Below are positions 23,463 to 36,102 of a stretch of DNA of 64,000 nucleotides, piece by piece (the first letter of the stretch is position 1; every line of letters starts with the position of its first letter). The position numbers were made by a program, and so were the translations under genes. Origin of the DNA: Deinococcus sp. QL22 (GTDB lineage Bacteria; Deinococcota; Deinococci; Deinococcales; Deinococcaceae); NCBI RefSeq assembly GCF_023370075.1, contig NZ_CP097149.1:1725001-1789000 (forward strand), given 5' to 3'. The notes under the pieces were generated by a model. It saw only the letters and a program-made list of their open reading frames with translations, did not search any database and was not told where the DNA came from.

Positions 23463-24095
23463 TCACTCCTCCAAATGCGCCGCGTCGTTGTAGCTCACCA
23501 GCGTCCAGCGGCCCTGTGCACGGCTTAGACGGGTCAGGCCCGTGTGCGCCAACTGGTACGGAAACGGCAACACGTAGCCCGGTTGGGGCAAGGCAGGCCA
23601 CCCGAACAGGCCGCACAGCAGGGCGCGAATGGCCGCCCCATGCGAAAAGGCGATCACGCGCTCGCCGCTCAATCCGTCGGCCCAATCCTGCATTCGGTCA
23701 GCCACCACGCGCAGGCTTTCGCCGCCGCCGGGGGCAGCGAGCAGCCAGGGGTCGCGCTGCCAATCGGCGTAGTCGGCGTCGTGGGTCACAGCGTCTGTGG
23801 TCACGCCCTCGTATTGCCCAAAGTGCATTTCGCGCAGGCGCACATCCAATTGCAGCGGTGCGCCGGACAAACTCAGACCGGGCAAGCTCAGTTCGGCGGT
23901 GCGGGCGGCGCGGCTCAGGTCGCTGCTGTACACGGCGTCGAAGGTCTGGTGGCTCAGGCGGGCGGCCAGGCGGGCGGCTTGCGATTCGCCCAGCGTGCCC
24001 AGCGGCGTATCTGTCCAACCCTGCCAGCGGCCTATGCCGTTCCAGTCGGTGGCCCCGTGCCGTACCAACGTCAGGTGCAGGGCGTTACCTGTCAC
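23463..24095 (-). CDS. Histidine phosphatase family protein
   Basis: 210 residues. [11 protein letters not shown] carries the phospho-accepting His in the RHG motif; [14 protein letters not shown] has the second Arg, [10 protein letters not shown] the catalytic Glu region, and [14 protein letters not shown] the second His. These are all the residues of the dPGM-like branch. Length and motifs match cofactor-dependent phosphoglycerate mutase homologues such as alpha-ribazole or broad phosphatases. Its ATG overlaps the stop of the upstream thioesterase gene. Confidence 0.88.
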   Translation of the reverse strand: MTGNALHLTLVRHGATDWNGIGRWQGWTDTPLGTLGESQAARLAARLSHQTFDAVYSSDLSRAARTAELSLPGLSLSGAPLQLDVRLREMHFGQYEGVTTDAVTHDADYADWQRDPWLLAAPGGGESLRVVADRMQDWADGLSGERVIAFSHGAAIRALLCGLFGWPALPQPGYVLPFPYQLAHTGLTRLSRAQGRWTLVSYNDAAHLEE

Positions 24096-24544
24096 GGGCG
24101 CTCCTCGAAGTCCGGATCGTTCTGGGCCAAATCTGCGCCGTCGTGCAGGGCGGGCACGGGGCGCGGCTTGCCCTGTTCGTCCAGCGCCACGAACACGAAA
24201 TGTCCGGTGGTCGCCAGTTGTACCTCACCGCTCGCCATCGTTTCGCGGTACACGTCTACCCGGATGGTCATAGAGCTTCGGCCCACGCGCACCACGCGGG
24301 CATCGAGGGCTACCGCGTCGCCCACCCGGATCGGCACATGAAAGTCCACGCCGTCCATGCGGGCGGTCACGACACTGCCTCTGGCATGGCGCACGGCGGC
24401 CACACTCGCGGCCTTATCCATCAGAGACAGCACGAACCCGCCGAACGCTGTGCCGTGATAGTTGCTGTCTTTGGGAAAGACCAGTTCCAGCATGCGGGCG
24501 CGGCTGCGCGGGGCGGGGGCAATCGGAGCGGGCTGATCGTTCAT
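24092..24544 (-). CDS. Acyl-CoA thioesterase, hotdog fold (YciA-like)
   Basis: 150 residues from [50 protein letters not shown] contains the G-x-x-F/Y-G-G region and the catalytic Asp of the BACH/YciA branch; [19 protein letters not shown] and [12 protein letters not shown] are the adjacent strands. Hydrolyses acyl-CoA in the cytoplasm. An in-frame GTG at 24,568 would add 8 residues. Coupled by a 4-bp overlap to the histidine phosphatase. Confidence 0.87.
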   Translation of the reverse strand: MNDQPAPIAPAPRSRARMLELVFPKDSNYHGTAFGGFVLSLMDKAASVAAVRHARGSVVTARMDGVDFHVPIRVGDAVALDARVVRVGRSSMTIRVDVYRETMASGEVQLATTGHFVFVALDEQGKPRPVPALHDGADLAQNDPDFEERP

Positions 24545-24801
24545 CGGGATGCAGTATCGCGCCTGCACGGGCCAGAATCACCCGATGTAGCCTCAGATGA
24601 GTAGATTGTGAGATTTAGAGGGGCAGTTCAAACATTGGGGGCAAGTGGGCTGATTGAAACCGAATGAATTGACACCCCTATTCCTGCGTGCCAGCATGAA
24701 CATTACACAAAACGTTAGATCAGCAGTCTGGAGCAGCCAGCAGTACGGCGGGCGATCTTTTTGCCCTTCAGGGCTGTCTGCGCCCGGCAGGAGGAGTACA
24801 T

Positions 24802-25977
24802 ATGAAGCAAATTTTAGGCAACAGCAGTCGTCAGAAGCGGGTCGGCCTCAAACTCGCTTCCCTCGCGTTCGCCCTCCTCGGCGCGTCGGCCCTCGGCCAA
24901 AAAGTGGTCAGCATCGGCTACAGCGGCCCCCTCTCCGGCGGCGCTGCGTTTTACGGCAAAGACGTGCAGTCGGGCATCGAAATGGCGATCAACGAAATGA
25001 ATAAGGCGGGCGGCGTAACCGTGAAGGGCGAGAAAGTGACCTTCAAGCTCGTGAGCCTCGATGACCGCTACCTGCCCAACGAAACCGCGACCAACGTGCG
25101 CCGCCTGACCTCTCAGGGCATCGACTTTATTTTCGTGCCGCACGCCGGGGGCATTCTGACGGTGCAGCCATTGGCCGTCCGTGATCCCGAATTCCTACTG
25201 GTGGCCTACTCCAGCGAACCCGCCATTCTGGAAGCCAAGAACGCCATGACGTTCATGCTGCCTCCCCGCTACGACAACTACCTCCAGCCCTTCGTGTCGA
25301 CCCAGATGAAGGCGTTCGGCAAGAAGTTGGGCATGATCGGCACCACCAGCGCCTACGGCAAGCAGTGGGCCGAAGCGATTATGGGCGAGTGGAAGAAGCA
25401 GGGCGGTACGCTGGGCACCAACAACGGCGTCGATTACGCCACCACCGTGGATTACTCCTCTGCCGTCACCAAGGCGCTGGCCGACAAGCCCGACGTGCTG
25501 TTTATAGGCGGCCCCAGCCAGCCCACCGCGCTGGTGGTCAAGGCGGCCCGCGAGCAGGGCTTTAAGGGCGGCTTCATCGTCATGGATCAGGCCAAGTTCG
25601 AGCAGATGGATACCATCGTGCCCCGCGCTTACCTCGACGGCTCCGTCGGCGTGATGCCCACTAAAGAGTTCCCCGGCACACAGGTCTTCGTGACCCAGTA
25701 CCAGCGGGCCTACAAAAAGATTCCCACCAGCGAAGCAGGCCTGAACTACATGGGCATGAACGTGCTGGCCAAGGCCATGGAACTGGCCGGAACCACCGAA
25801 GACCCCAAAGCCGTGCGTGCCCAACTGAACGCGGCGGCCAAGGCCCTCCCCCTCGGCAAAACCGTGTACAAGCTGCTGGGCGTGACGGCAGGCGGCCACG
25901 TGGACGCCGAGTTCATCATCGCCAGCGTGAAAGACGGCAAATACACCAAGCTGCGCGTGACCAAGGTCTTCAAGTAA
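24802..25977 (+). CDS. Branched-chain amino acid ABC transporter, substrate-binding protein
   Basis: 391 residues with a signal peptide ending [25 protein letters not shown] is the typical LivJ opening; [20 protein letters not shown] and [10 protein letters not shown] are family segments, and [20 protein letters not shown] a later one. Length is typical. AGGAGGAG lies 6 nt before the ATG. Binds Leu/Ile/Val or a related ligand in the cell envelope and hands it to LivHM. A palindrome (25,985-26,026) separates it from the four membrane and ATPase genes, so the binding protein may be made in excess. Confidence 0.92.
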   Translation: MKQILGNSSRQKRVGLKLASLAFALLGASALGQKVVSIGYSGPLSGGAAFYGKDVQSGIEMAINEMNKAGGVTVKGEKVTFKLVSLDDRYLPNETATNVRRLTSQGIDFIFVPHAGGILTVQPLAVRDPEFLLVAYSSEPAILEAKNAMTFMLPPRYDNYLQPFVSTQMKAFGKKLGMIGTTSAYGKQWAEAIMGEWKKQGGTLGTNNGVDYATTVDYSSAVTKALADKPDVLFIGGPSQPTALVVKAAREQGFKGGFIVMDQAKFEQMDTIVPRAYLDGSVGVMPTKEFPGTQVFVTQYQRAYKKIPTSEAGLNYMGMNVLAKAMELAGTTEDPKAVRAQLNAAAKALPLGKTVYKLLGVTAGGHVDAEFIIASVKDGKYTKLRVTKVFK

Positions 25978-25984
25978 AGCCGGA

Positions 25985-26026
25985 GCACAGGTGCGCCGAG
26001 CAACCCAGTTCGGTGGGCACCTGTGC
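25985..26026 (+). promoter_or_regulatory. Intra-operon hairpin after the binding-protein gene
   Basis: GCACAGGTGC (25985-25994) and GCACCTGTGC (26017-26026) form a 10-bp perfect stem with a 22-nt loop. No T run follows, so it probably stabilises the 3' end of the upstream message rather than terminating all transcription. Confidence 0.55.
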
Positions 26027-26109
26027 CCTAGCCCGCCTGATCCAGAACCCACTGCCCGCGCCCTACATCCGTGTTGGGGCGCGGGTTATTTGATGAGCTT
26101 CCCTCCCTT

Positions 26110-26245
26110 TTTAAGTACGTCGTAGTTAACATTGCGCTTCATCCCAAACGACGGGATGAAGCTTCATTCCCACTACGAGGTACTTTCTTCGATAGTCGCT
26201 TCGCTCGGTTAATCTACAGATTAACTTCGACCTACTTAACCGCAT
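26110..26245. repeat. Structured interspersed repeat, family B, copy 2
   Basis: Begins TTAAGTACGTCGTAG; its arms (AAGTAC...CGTAG and CTACG...GTACTT) pair with bases different from those in copy 1 at 16,757. It shares TTCATTCCCA and TCGCTTCGCTCGGTTAA. Extra hairpins GCTTCATCCC/GGGATGAAGC (26,136-26,163) and GTTAATC/GATTAAC lie inside. Confidence 0.6.
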
Positions 26246-26260
26246 CAGGAGAATCTGCCC

Positions 26261-27121
26261 TTGTCTACATTCTTGCAACAACTGTTCAATGCGCTGGCGC
26301 TGGGCGGCGTGTACGCGCTGGTGGCCCTCGGCCTGACGCTGGTCTACGGCGTGATGCGCGTGCCCAATTTCGCTCACGGCGGGCTGTACATGCTGGGCGC
26401 CTACCTCAGTTACGCTGTGCTGACCGGGCTGGGCTGGGGCTACGTGCCCGCGCTGCTCATCTCGGCGCTGGGCGTGGCGCTGCTGGCCGCCTTCATGGAG
26501 CGCGTCATCTTTTATCCGATGAGAGACGCGCCGCACGTGCATTCCATGATTGCGGCGCTGGGCATGTTGTTTTTTCTGGAAGCCGCCGTGCAACTGATCT
26601 GGGGGCCGGATTTTAAGCAAATTACTGAGCCTGTGCCCGGCATCGTGAACGTGGGCGGCGTCATCATCACCTGGCAGCGCCTGCTGGTTATCGGCGCGTC
26701 GGTGCTGACCATGATCGGCCTGAACTACTTCCTGAAGCGCACATTGACCGGGGCCACCATTGAGGCCATGAGCCAGAACCGCGAGGGGGCGCGGCTGGTG
26801 GGCGTGAATACCAACCGCGTCGGCATGCTGACCTTTGCCATTTCGGGGGCTCTGGCTGCGGCTGCCGCTACCCTGATCGCGCCCATTATTTCGGTGTCTC
26901 CCAGCATGGGCGAAGTCATGAACCTGAAGGTCTTCGCCATCATCATTCTGGGCGGCATGGGCAGTGTACCGGGGGCGATTGTAGGCGCGTTCCTGCTGGC
27001 GCTGGCCGAAGTCTTCGGCGGCTACTACATCAGCCTCGATTTCTCCGATGTGATCGGGTTTGCCATGCTGGTTCTGGTTCTGGCCATCAGGCCGCAGGGT
27101 TTGTTTAAGAGGGGAAACTGA
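26261..27121 (+). CDS. livH: Branched-chain amino acid ABC permease LivH
   Basis: 286 residues, TTG start with AGGAGA upstream. Eight or so hydrophobic segments in the LivH pattern: [20 protein letters not shown], then [20 protein letters not shown], and the EAA-like cytoplasmic loop [19 protein letters not shown]. The C-terminus [20 protein letters not shown] and [15 protein letters not shown] is classical. With LivM it forms the membrane channel. The stop overlaps the LivM start by one base. Confidence 0.93.
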   Translation: MSTFLQQLFNALALGGVYALVALGLTLVYGVMRVPNFAHGGLYMLGAYLSYAVLTGLGWGYVPALLISALGVALLAAFMERVIFYPMRDAPHVHSMIAALGMLFFLEAAVQLIWGPDFKQITEPVPGIVNVGGVIITWQRLLVIGASVLTMIGLNYFLKRTLTGATIEAMSQNREGARLVGVNTNRVGMLTFAISGALAAAAATLIAPIISVSPSMGEVMNLKVFAIIILGGMGSVPGAIVGAFLLALAEVFGGYYISLDFSDVIGFAMLVLVLAIRPQGLFKRGN

Positions 27122-28149
27122 TGCTCAGCAAAACACAACCGGGAAACGCGGGAGCGGGCCGTTTCAAACTGGGCACGTGGGGCTGGGTGGCCGTGTTCGT
27201 GGTGGCCGCGCTGCTGCCGTTGCTGGGGCCCTCCGGCTACCTGCTCGATATCGGTATCAACATCATGATTTACGCCATGCTGGCCTACGGCATGAACGTG
27301 TTGCTGGGCTATACCGGGCAGTTGCCGCTGGCGCACGCGGGCTTTTTCGGCATCGGCGCGTACACGGTGGGCATCCTGACCCTCAAGGCGGGCTGGAGTT
27401 TCTGGCTGGCGTGGCCGGTGGCGGTGGCGCTGTGCGCCGTGTTGGGGCTGCTGCTGGGGCTGGTGGCCTTCCGCACCAAGGGCGACGCCTTCTCTATTTT
27501 CACCCTCGGCGTGGGCGTCATCATCATGCTGGTCATCAACAAATGGGACACGCTGACGGGCGGTAACGAAGGGTTGAACGGCATCAATCCGCCCGCAGGC
27601 TTGGAGGCCTTGTCTCAGGGCGTGGGCATCAAGCTGTCGGCTGGGTTTTACTATCTGGCCCTGATTTCCCTGATTCTGACCGTGCTGGCGGTGGCGCGGG
27701 CGCGGGGCAGCGTGTTCGGGCGCTCGCTGATCGCCATTCGCGGCGGCGAGGATCTGGCGCGGAGTGCGGGCATAGATGTGTTTACGCACAAGCTGCGGGC
27801 CATGATGCTGTCTACGGCCATCGCAGGCTTTGCGGGCGGCGTGTATGCCGTGTACGTCGGCTTTCTGGGGTCGGCATCGGCTGGCCCCGTCATGACCTTT
27901 ACAGTGCTGCTGTACCTGCTGGTGGGCGGGCTGGGCACATTGGCCGGGCCACTCATCGGGCCTGCGCTGATGTACACGCTGACCCAGAGCCTCAAGGGAC
28001 TGCAAGATTACCAATACATCGTGTTCGGGCCCCTGCTCATCGTGCTGATCATGTTTGCGCCGCAGGGCTTGGCAGGCCTGTGGATGAAAGCGCAGGCCAA
28101 ACGGGCCATGTCGGCGGTTACGGGCAAAAAGGGGGCCGAACGTGCTTGA
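27121..28149 (+). CDS. livM: Branched-chain amino acid ABC permease LivM
   Basis: 342 residues. [20 protein letters not shown] and [20 protein letters not shown] are LivM signatures; [20 protein letters not shown] is the coupling loop for LivG/LivF. The C-terminus ends in a basic tail ([13 protein letters not shown]). Partner of LivH. Confidence 0.93.
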   Translation: MLSKTQPGNAGAGRFKLGTWGWVAVFVVAALLPLLGPSGYLLDIGINIMIYAMLAYGMNVLLGYTGQLPLAHAGFFGIGAYTVGILTLKAGWSFWLAWPVAVALCAVLGLLLGLVAFRTKGDAFSIFTLGVGVIIMLVINKWDTLTGGNEGLNGINPPAGLEALSQGVGIKLSAGFYYLALISLILTVLAVARARGSVFGRSLIAIRGGEDLARSAGIDVFTHKLRAMMLSTAIAGFAGGVYAVYVGFLGSASAGPVMTFTVLLYLLVGGLGTLAGPLIGPALMYTLTQSLKGLQDYQYIVFGPLLIVLIMFAPQGLAGLWMKAQAKRAMSAVTGKKGAERA

Positions 28150-28999
28150 TTCTTCTGTTCAGACGGGCTCCGAACTGCTGCGTGTAGAGGGACTGGGTAT
28201 CCGATTCGGCGGCCTGCACGCCGTTCGCGACGTCACGGCCACCATTCCGGCGGGCCAGATCACGGCCATCATCGGCCCCAACGGTGCGGGCAAAAGCACC
28301 TTCTTCAACCTGATTTCTGGGTTTTATCAGCCCACCACAGGCCGAATTATCTTTCAGGGTCAGGACATCACGCGCCTGAAAACGCATGAAGTGGTGGCGA
28401 GCGGCATGGCCCGCACCTTTCAGACCACCACCATCTACAAGGAACTGAGCGTGCTGGAAAACGCCATGATCGGCCACCGCGTGCGTACCCGCGCCGGTCT
28501 GCTGGACGCGCTGCTGAGGACTGGCCGCGAGCGCCGCGACGAACAGGAAAGCCGCGACGCCGCCCTCACCGCCCTGACCCGTGTGGGTATTGCCGCACAC
28601 GCCGCCCGCCCTGCCGGAGCCATGACGCAGGAAGGCCAGAAGCGCGTGGGTATCGCTATGGCCCTCGCCAGCGACCCTAAATTGCTGCTGCTGGACGAAC
28701 CCGCTGCCGGAATGAACCCCGAGGAAACTGTGAGCCTGATGGCCCTGATCCGCGAACTGGTGGCGGGCGGCCTGACCGTGATTCTGGTGGAACACAAAAT
28801 GAGCCTCGTGATGAGCCTCGCCGACCACATTCTGGTACTGCATCACGGCCAGAAGATCAGCGAGGGCGTGCCCGCCCAGGTCAGCCGCGATCCGGCGGTC
28901 ATCGAGGCGTATCTGGGATCACACGCGCACGGCGGGCAGATGGGCCAAGCGGCGGCACAGGCCAGCGCAGCGGCCACAGGAGAAACGCCCCATGCTTGA
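28142..28999 (+). CDS. livG: Branched-chain amino acid ABC ATPase LivG
   Basis: 285 residues, GTG start overlapping livM by 8 bp. Walker A GPNGAGKS, Walker [11 protein letters not shown] with the Glu, and the H-loop VEHKMSLV are present. The signature region is [10 protein letters not shown], a variant of the usual LSGGQ-type sequence. The C-terminal extension after residue 255 (Ala/Gly/Gln-rich, [16 protein letters not shown]) is longer than usual. Powers transport with LivF. Confidence 0.93.
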   Translation: MLDSSVQTGSELLRVEGLGIRFGGLHAVRDVTATIPAGQITAIIGPNGAGKSTFFNLISGFYQPTTGRIIFQGQDITRLKTHEVVASGMARTFQTTTIYKELSVLENAMIGHRVRTRAGLLDALLRTGRERRDEQESRDAALTALTRVGIAAHAARPAGAMTQEGQKRVGIAMALASDPKLLLLDEPAAGMNPEETVSLMALIRELVAGGLTVILVEHKMSLVMSLADHILVLHHGQKISEGVPAQVSRDPAVIEAYLGSHAHGGQMGQAAAQASAAATGETPHA

Positions 29000-29699
29000 A
29001 ATCCGTGATCTGAGTGTGAATTACGGCCACTTTACGGCCCTCCACAGCCTGAACCTGACCGTCAGCCCCGGAGAAATCGTGGTGATGCTGGGGGCCAACG
29101 GCGCGGGCAAAAGCACGCTGTTTCGCACCCTGTCGGGCTTGCAGCGGCCTTCCGGCGGCACGGCCACCTGGAACGGCGTTTCGTTGACCGGGGGCAAGCC
29201 TGAATTCAATGTTGCCAACGGGGTCGCGCAGTGCCCAGAAGGCCGCCTGCTGTTTCCCGAACTGAGTGTCGAAAAGAATCTGCGGCTGGGCGCGTTCGTT
29301 CACCGCAAAGACCCGGCAGGCACGGCCCGCGAGCTGGAGCGCGTCTACGAACTGTTTCCGGCCCTCGTGGAAAAGCGGAATGTGCAGGCAGGCAGCTTGT
29401 CGGGCGGGCAGCAACAGATGGTCGCCATTGCCCGCTCCCTGATGGCCCGGCCCAAATTGCTGCTGCTGGATGAGCCGTCGCTGGGCCTTGCGCCGCTGGT
29501 GGTGGAGCAGGTCTTTGAGGCCGTGCAACGCGTGAATGCGGCTGGCGTGGGCGTGCTGCTGGCCGAGCAAAACGCCTACGCTGCCCTCGGCATTGCCCAC
29601 CGGGGGTATGTGCTGGAGGGAGGCCGCGTGAGCTTGCAGGGCAGCCAGCACGAGCTGATGACCGATGACCGGGTGCGGAGTGCTTACTTGGGAGTCTGA
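28992..29699 (+). CDS. livF: Branched-chain amino acid ABC ATPase LivF
   Basis: 235 residues, the usual LivF length, ATG 8 bp inside livG. Walker A GANGAGKS, signature LSGGQQQM, Walker [14 protein letters not shown] and AEQNAYAAL as H-loop region (Gln/Asn replacing His, normal for LivF). Last gene of the liv operon; an interspersed repeat lies just downstream. Confidence 0.94.
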   Translation: MLEIRDLSVNYGHFTALHSLNLTVSPGEIVVMLGANGAGKSTLFRTLSGLQRPSGGTATWNGVSLTGGKPEFNVANGVAQCPEGRLLFPELSVEKNLRLGAFVHRKDPAGTARELERVYELFPALVEKRNVQAGSLSGGQQQMVAIARSLMARPKLLLLDEPSLGLAPLVVEQVFEAVQRVNAAGVGVLLAEQNAYAALGIAHRGYVLEGGRVSLQGSQHELMTDDRVRSAYLGV

Positions 29700-29770
29700 G
29701 GGGCAAAGAGATTGTTCAAGGGTCGAGGGGTTTAAGAAGGGCACGGTGAGGGGTGGCGGGGGCATTCTGA

Positions 29771-29878
29771 GTTGGCAGGTGAACCCTCTCACTGCTCCTC
29801 AATGCCCCCTGAGAGGTGGGGATGAAAGCTTTTTCGCTCCCCTCTTCGGGGGCCGTCTGCGAAGCAGACTGGGGGTTT
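29771..29878 (-). repeat. Interspersed repeat, family A, copy 3 (inverted)
   Basis: Read on the minus strand: CCCCCAGTCTGC near the start, GGGGAGCGAAAAAGC in the middle, CCCCACCTCTCAGGGGG and GGGTTCACCTGCCAAC at the end. The same order of blocks occurs at 35,205-35,332 and 45,581-45,700 on the plus strand. Confidence 0.65.
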
Positions 29879-29992
29879 AGCCTTCCAGGCCGGAGTGTAA
29901 GCATAGCCTTACGCTCCGCTCCCTTTTGGCTTACAGCCCGTCGCTACACTGGGTTCAGTCGCCCCCGAGTTGTCTGAATTGCGGGCAAGACT

Positions 29993-30035
29993 CCGGACGA
30001 GAGAACCGCCGTACCCGGTCAGGACAAGACGGCGC
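29993..30035 (+). promoter_or_regulatory. Guanidine-III (ykkC-III) riboswitch
   Basis: CCGGACGAG, a short spacer, CGCCGTACCCGGTCAGG and ACAAGACGGCGC are nearly identical to the guanidine-III aptamer, including the CCGG/CCGG pairing and the GCCG/CGGC pseudoknot. It ends about 7 nt before the GGAGG of the exporter gene (30,042-30,046), so it most likely controls translation: guanidine binding frees the ribosome binding site. Confidence 0.95.
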
Positions 30036-30055
30036 ACCTGCGGAGGTGTTGAAAC

Positions 30056-30376
30056 ATGGCATGGATACTACTCGTCTTGGCTGGACTGTTGGAAGTGGGC
30101 TGGGCCATCGGCCTGAAATACACCGAGGGCTTTACGCGCCCGCTGCCGACTGCCCTCACGTTGGTGAGCATGATTGCCAGCATTGGCCTGCTGGGTCTGG
30201 CGACTAAAACGTTGCCGATTGGCACGGCTTATGGCGTATGGGTCGGCATTGGCGCAGTGGGGGCGGCTATTCTGGGCATCGTGTTGTTCAAGGAGCCTGC
30301 AAGTGCAGCCCGCCTCGGCTTTATGGCGCTGATGGTTGTGGCGATTATTGGGCTGAAGGTGACGAGTGGGCATTAG
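30056..30376 (+). CDS. gdx: Guanidinium exporter Gdx (SugE-type SMR transporter)
   Basis: 106 residues with four membrane helices. Glu13 in [20 protein letters not shown] is the proton/substrate site of the SMR family, and the [11 protein letters not shown] segment is characteristic of the Gdx subtype rather than of EmrE-like drug pumps. The preceding guanidine-III riboswitch supports the substrate directly. Works as an antiparallel homodimer in the cytoplasmic membrane. Monocistronic. Confidence 0.95.
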   Translation: MAWILLVLAGLLEVGWAIGLKYTEGFTRPLPTALTLVSMIASIGLLGLATKTLPIGTAYGVWVGIGAVGAAILGIVLFKEPASAARLGFMALMVVAIIGLKVTSGH

Positions 30377-30770
30377 GGAAAGGATTTAGGCTAAGTTCTG
30401 GTGTCGCTCACACGTTTCCCCCCGCCCCCAGCCCCTGACCCCTTTGGGGGCGGGGGAGTTGGTCGCTGCGGTCGGCAGGATTGATCTTGTCGCGTTTTAA
30501 GTCGGCTGAATCCCTCACTTGAAGCGGAATCGCCACTCGTCTTTGAGATGGAATTGGCCCGCCCACTGCGTGGACGACGGCCTCACACGCATCTGGGCAG
30601 AATGATTCGGGTGGGCGGTGTCGTGGCGGTTGTTGCCTTCGGGCCCTCCGTTAGACCCTCCGACCCTAAACCCGGAGACCAGCCTTTCGCCCTTCCCGCC
30701 CCCTCACTTGAACCCGGTGCAACCCCTAGAGCAAGTGGCGTCTAGAATGGGGGCAAGGAGTGTTCCCTGA
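30377..30770. other. Intergenic region between gdx and accD
   Basis: Holds a GC-rich hairpin CCCCCGCCCCC / GGGGGCGGGGG near 30,419-30,455 that may end the gdx message. A plus-strand frame at 30,548-30,745 has no initiation signal and Pro-rich random-looking sequence. A TAGAAT (30,744-30,749) followed by AAGGAG before the accD ATG is the probable accD promoter and ribosome binding site. Confidence 0.5.
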
Positions 30771-31670
30771 ATGGCGTTAGATCGTTTTTTTCGCAGACGC
30801 CGCCCGCAGCAGCAAGCGGGCAGCGACATGCCAGACCTGTGGACGCAGTGTCCTGCGTGCAAGGAAAGTGTCTATAACCGCGACCTGGAGGCCAATCTCT
30901 GGGTGTGCCCCAAATGCAGCCACCACATTCGCCTGGAGGCGGGGCGGCGCGTGGAGGTGCTGCTCGATGAAGGTTCGTTCGTGCAGTTGTCGGGCCGCGT
31001 GCATCCCACCGATCCCCTGAAGTTTCAGGATACGGAGGCTTACGTAGACCGCCTGAGCCGCGCCCAGAAGAAAACGGGCCGCCCAGACGCGATTCTGACG
31101 GGCACAGGCAGCATTCTGGGGCTGCCCGTTACACTGGCGGTTATGGATTTCGCCTTCAGTGGCGGCAGCATGGGCAGTGTGGTGGGCGAGGAAATCAGCC
31201 GCGCCGCCGAACATGCTGCCGAAATCGGCACGCCGTTCGTGCTGGTGGCGGCCAGTGGCGGGGCCAGAATGCAGGAAAGTGCGCTGTCGCTGATGCAGAT
31301 GGCAAAAACCACCGTGGCTCTGGAAAGTCTGACGGCGCGGGGCCTGCCCTACGTCAGTATCCTGACCGACCCCACCACCGGGGGCGTCACGGCCAGTTTT
31401 GCCACCATTGCCGACGTGATCATGGCCGAACCCGGTGCCCTGATCGGCTTCGCGGGGCCGCGTGTGATTCAGCAGACCATTCGCCAGAGTCTGCCCGAAG
31501 GGTTTCAGCGGGCCGAATTCTTGCTGGAACACGGCATGATCGACGATGTGGTCGACCGCCGCACCCACCGCACCTTTCTGGCCGGGCTGCTGGGTGTCCT
31601 GACCCGACGCGCCCCCGACGCCCCCCCAGCCGAACAGTCTGCCGAGCAATCCGCCGAGGCCCCCGCGTGA
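30771..31670 (+). CDS. accD: Acetyl-CoA carboxylase, carboxyltransferase subunit beta
   Basis: 299 residues. The zinc ribbon Cys27-x2-Cys30...Cys46-x2-Cys49 (CPAC and CPKC) is complete. The crotonase-fold core includes [20 protein letters not shown] and the oxyanion region [20 protein letters not shown], then [12 protein letters not shown] and [14 protein letters not shown]. Forms an alpha2-beta2 transferase with AccA. The stop overlaps the accA start (TGATG), ensuring equal synthesis of both subunits. Usual length. Confidence 0.97.
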   Translation: MALDRFFRRRRPQQQAGSDMPDLWTQCPACKESVYNRDLEANLWVCPKCSHHIRLEAGRRVEVLLDEGSFVQLSGRVHPTDPLKFQDTEAYVDRLSRAQKKTGRPDAILTGTGSILGLPVTLAVMDFAFSGGSMGSVVGEEISRAAEHAAEIGTPFVLVAASGGARMQESALSLMQMAKTTVALESLTARGLPYVSILTDPTTGGVTASFATIADVIMAEPGALIGFAGPRVIQQTIRQSLPEGFQRAEFLLEHGMIDDVVDRRTHRTFLAGLLGVLTRRAPDAPPAEQSAEQSAEAPA

Positions 31671-32641
31671 TGACGACCCCACCCACCGACCTCAAAGCCA
31701 CCCTCCTGAAGCTGGAAGCCCGCGTGCACGATCTGGAAGTGACGGCACGTGAAACCGGACAGAATCTGGATTCCACCATTCATTCCCTGCGGGCCGAGGT
31801 AGAACGCCTCAGAGCGGCCCCCACTCGGGCGTCCAATGCCCCCATGACGCGCTGGGAGCGGGTGCAACTGGCCCGCGCACCGGGGCGGCCTACCGCGCAC
31901 GACTACACCGAGCGTCTGGTCACCGACTTCACCGAGTTGCACGGAGACCGCAATTTTGCCGATGACCACGCACTGATCGGCGGGCCGGGACGCTGGCAGG
32001 GCCGCCCCGTGATGCTCCTGATGCAGCAAAAAGGCCGCGACACCAAAAGCCGCGTGCGCCGCCGCTTTGGCATGAGCAATCCGGAGGGCTACCGCAAAGC
32101 TATGCGCCTGATGGATCTGGCCGACAAATTTGGTCTGCCCGTGGTGTGCCTGATCGACACTCCTGGCGCGTACCCCGGCATAGAGGCCGAGGAGCGCGGC
32201 CAGGCCTGGGCCATTGCCGAAAGCATTCAGCGGATGGTACGCCTGCGCGTGCCCGCCGTGTGCGCCGTGATCGGTGAGGGCGGCAGCGGCGGGGCGTTGG
32301 CCATCGGCGTGGGCAACCGCGTGCTGATTCAGGAAAATGCGTGGTACAGCGTCATTTCGCCCGAATCGTGCGCGGCGATCCTGTGGCGCGATTCGGCGCA
32401 GGCCCCCAAAGCCGCCGAAGCCCTGAAGCTGACGGCCCCCGATCTGCTGGAACTGGGCATCGTAGAAGAAGTGATCCGCGAACCTGTGGGCGGCGCACAT
32501 CTGGACTTGGACGCTGCCGCTGCCGCACTGGGCGAGGCTGTGGGCCGCCATCTGGACGAACTGGGCCTGCTGAACGAGCAAGAGCTGAAAGCGCAACGGG
32601 CCGCACGTTTCCGGGCGCTGGGAGCCTATACCGAGAGCTGA
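31670..32641 (+). CDS. accA: Acetyl-CoA carboxylase, carboxyltransferase subunit alpha
   Basis: 323 residues. ATG 31670 overlaps the accD stop; GTG 31667 directly before it is equally possible. [20 protein letters not shown] and [14 protein letters not shown] are AccA signatures, followed by [34 protein letters not shown] and [20 protein letters not shown]. The first 60 residues form the helical dimerisation region. Completes the carboxyltransferase for malonyl-CoA synthesis. Confidence 0.97.
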   Translation: MTTPPTDLKATLLKLEARVHDLEVTARETGQNLDSTIHSLRAEVERLRAAPTRASNAPMTRWERVQLARAPGRPTAHDYTERLVTDFTELHGDRNFADDHALIGGPGRWQGRPVMLLMQQKGRDTKSRVRRRFGMSNPEGYRKAMRLMDLADKFGLPVVCLIDTPGAYPGIEAEERGQAWAIAESIQRMVRLRVPAVCAVIGEGGSGGALAIGVGNRVLIQENAWYSVISPESCAAILWRDSAQAPKAAEALKLTAPDLLELGIVEEVIREPVGGAHLDLDAAAAALGEAVGRHLDELGLLNEQELKAQRAARFRALGAYTES

Positions 32642-32806
32642 AACGGGTGAGCAAGCCTCAGTCGGGAGCCTGTCCGGGCGCTCTCGGCTGTTTTGCTGTG
32701 GTGCTGATTGCTCTTTGCGCCCTATCTTGTACTCACTACAAATCAGGGCAACATAGCTTCTGCCTGCGCGGTATGGGCGGACTGGGGCCACCAAAGGGGT
32801 GAATGG

Positions 32807-35188
<2,382 letters not shown>

Positions 35189-35204
35189 CAGGCAGATTCC
35201 GGGT

Positions 35205-35332
35205 ACCCCCAGTCTGCTCTCCTTCGGAGCTGTACCAGTTCGCAGCCAGCCACCTTGAGGGGAGCGCAAAAGCTGTTAAGTCCTTCCCTCTAAGGGGGCG
35301 TTCCGAAGCAATGGGTGGGGTTCGCCTTCCAC
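35205..35332 (+). repeat. Interspersed repeat, family A, copy 1
   Basis: Blocks ACCCCCAGTCTGC, GGGGAGCGCAAAAGCTGTTA, AGTCC, GGGGGCGTT and GGGTTCGCCTTCCA (one mismatch). Shares most of its length with 45,581-45,700. Confidence 0.7.
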
Positions 35333-35454
35333 CGTCAATTAAGAAGTGTGGCCCCGTCACTCCCGACAGGGCCGCACTTTTGCTGTGAGTGTCTCTGGTC
35401 TGTCGCTCCAACCCGCGCACCTCGGCACCAACTGGGGCGGCCTGTTCATGCCCT

Positions 35455-35886
35455 CTAGCGCCTGAAGACCTCCCGGTTGGCGTAGTTCTGGCGGCCACTC
35501 TTGTCTACAAATTGCGTCATGCTCTGCACGCTCAGGGTTTTGTTTGGGAACAGGTTCATGACCAGCATGGTGTTAGAAAAGCCCTTGGCGTACACGGCGC
35601 TGGCTAACCAGTGATTGCTGTCCGACACGCTGGTGCCGTAGGTCAGCACGCCTGCCTTGCCCCAGTCGCAGTCGGTGGGGCTGCACTTGCCGAACACCTG
35701 CACATTCAGCGTGCCGTCGCCGTTCGGGGTAAAAATCAGGCGGGTGATGCCGCGTGTGGTGGCGTTGGTGTTCGTCCAGGTGCCTACAAAGTCGGAGGTG
35801 GCGGCGTGGGCCGAAGAAGCGAGGGTCAGGGTGGCGAAGGCGGTCAGGGCAAAACGGCTGAGCTTGCTGAGGTTGAAGTTGGGCAT
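35455..35886 (-). CDS. Secreted hypothetical protein
   Basis: 143 residues from ATG 35886, which follows AAAGGAG; in-frame starts farther upstream lack such a site. Signal peptide FALTAFATLTLASSAHAATS with cleavage after AHA. The mature domain SDFVGTWTNTNATTRGITRL, IFTPNGDGTLNVQVFGKCSP has the strand pattern of a small lipocalin-like beta-barrel that measures or binds something. Two Cys residues (KCSPTDC) could form a disulfide. No function recognised. Confidence 0.75.
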   Translation of the reverse strand: MPNFNLSKLSRFALTAFATLTLASSAHAATSDFVGTWTNTNATTRGITRLIFTPNGDGTLNVQVFGKCSPTDCDWGKAGVLTYGTSVSDSNHWLASAVYAKGFSNTMLVMNLFPNKTLSVQSMTQFVDKSGRQNYANREVFRR

Positions 35887-36102
35887 GGTGAAACTCCTTT
35901 GGCCTCGTGGGCCGGGTGCGGGGAGAGGGTAGATTGGCCGTCCCAGCGGGCGCTTTCGCTTTCCTCTTGCTGGTAAACCAAGCGTACTCACGCCCCCGTG
36001 AACGGCCCATGATCGGCAGCGGGCGCGGCGTGATCAGAGGTCGTGGCGGCGTCAGAGGGGCGTCAGACAAGCAGCTGGAACCGTTCCCACCCGGCGCGTC
36101 GT

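Noticed and set aside
30548..30745. 65-residue plus-strand frame before accD
   Set aside because: Pro-rich, without initiation signal; overlaps the likely accD promoter.
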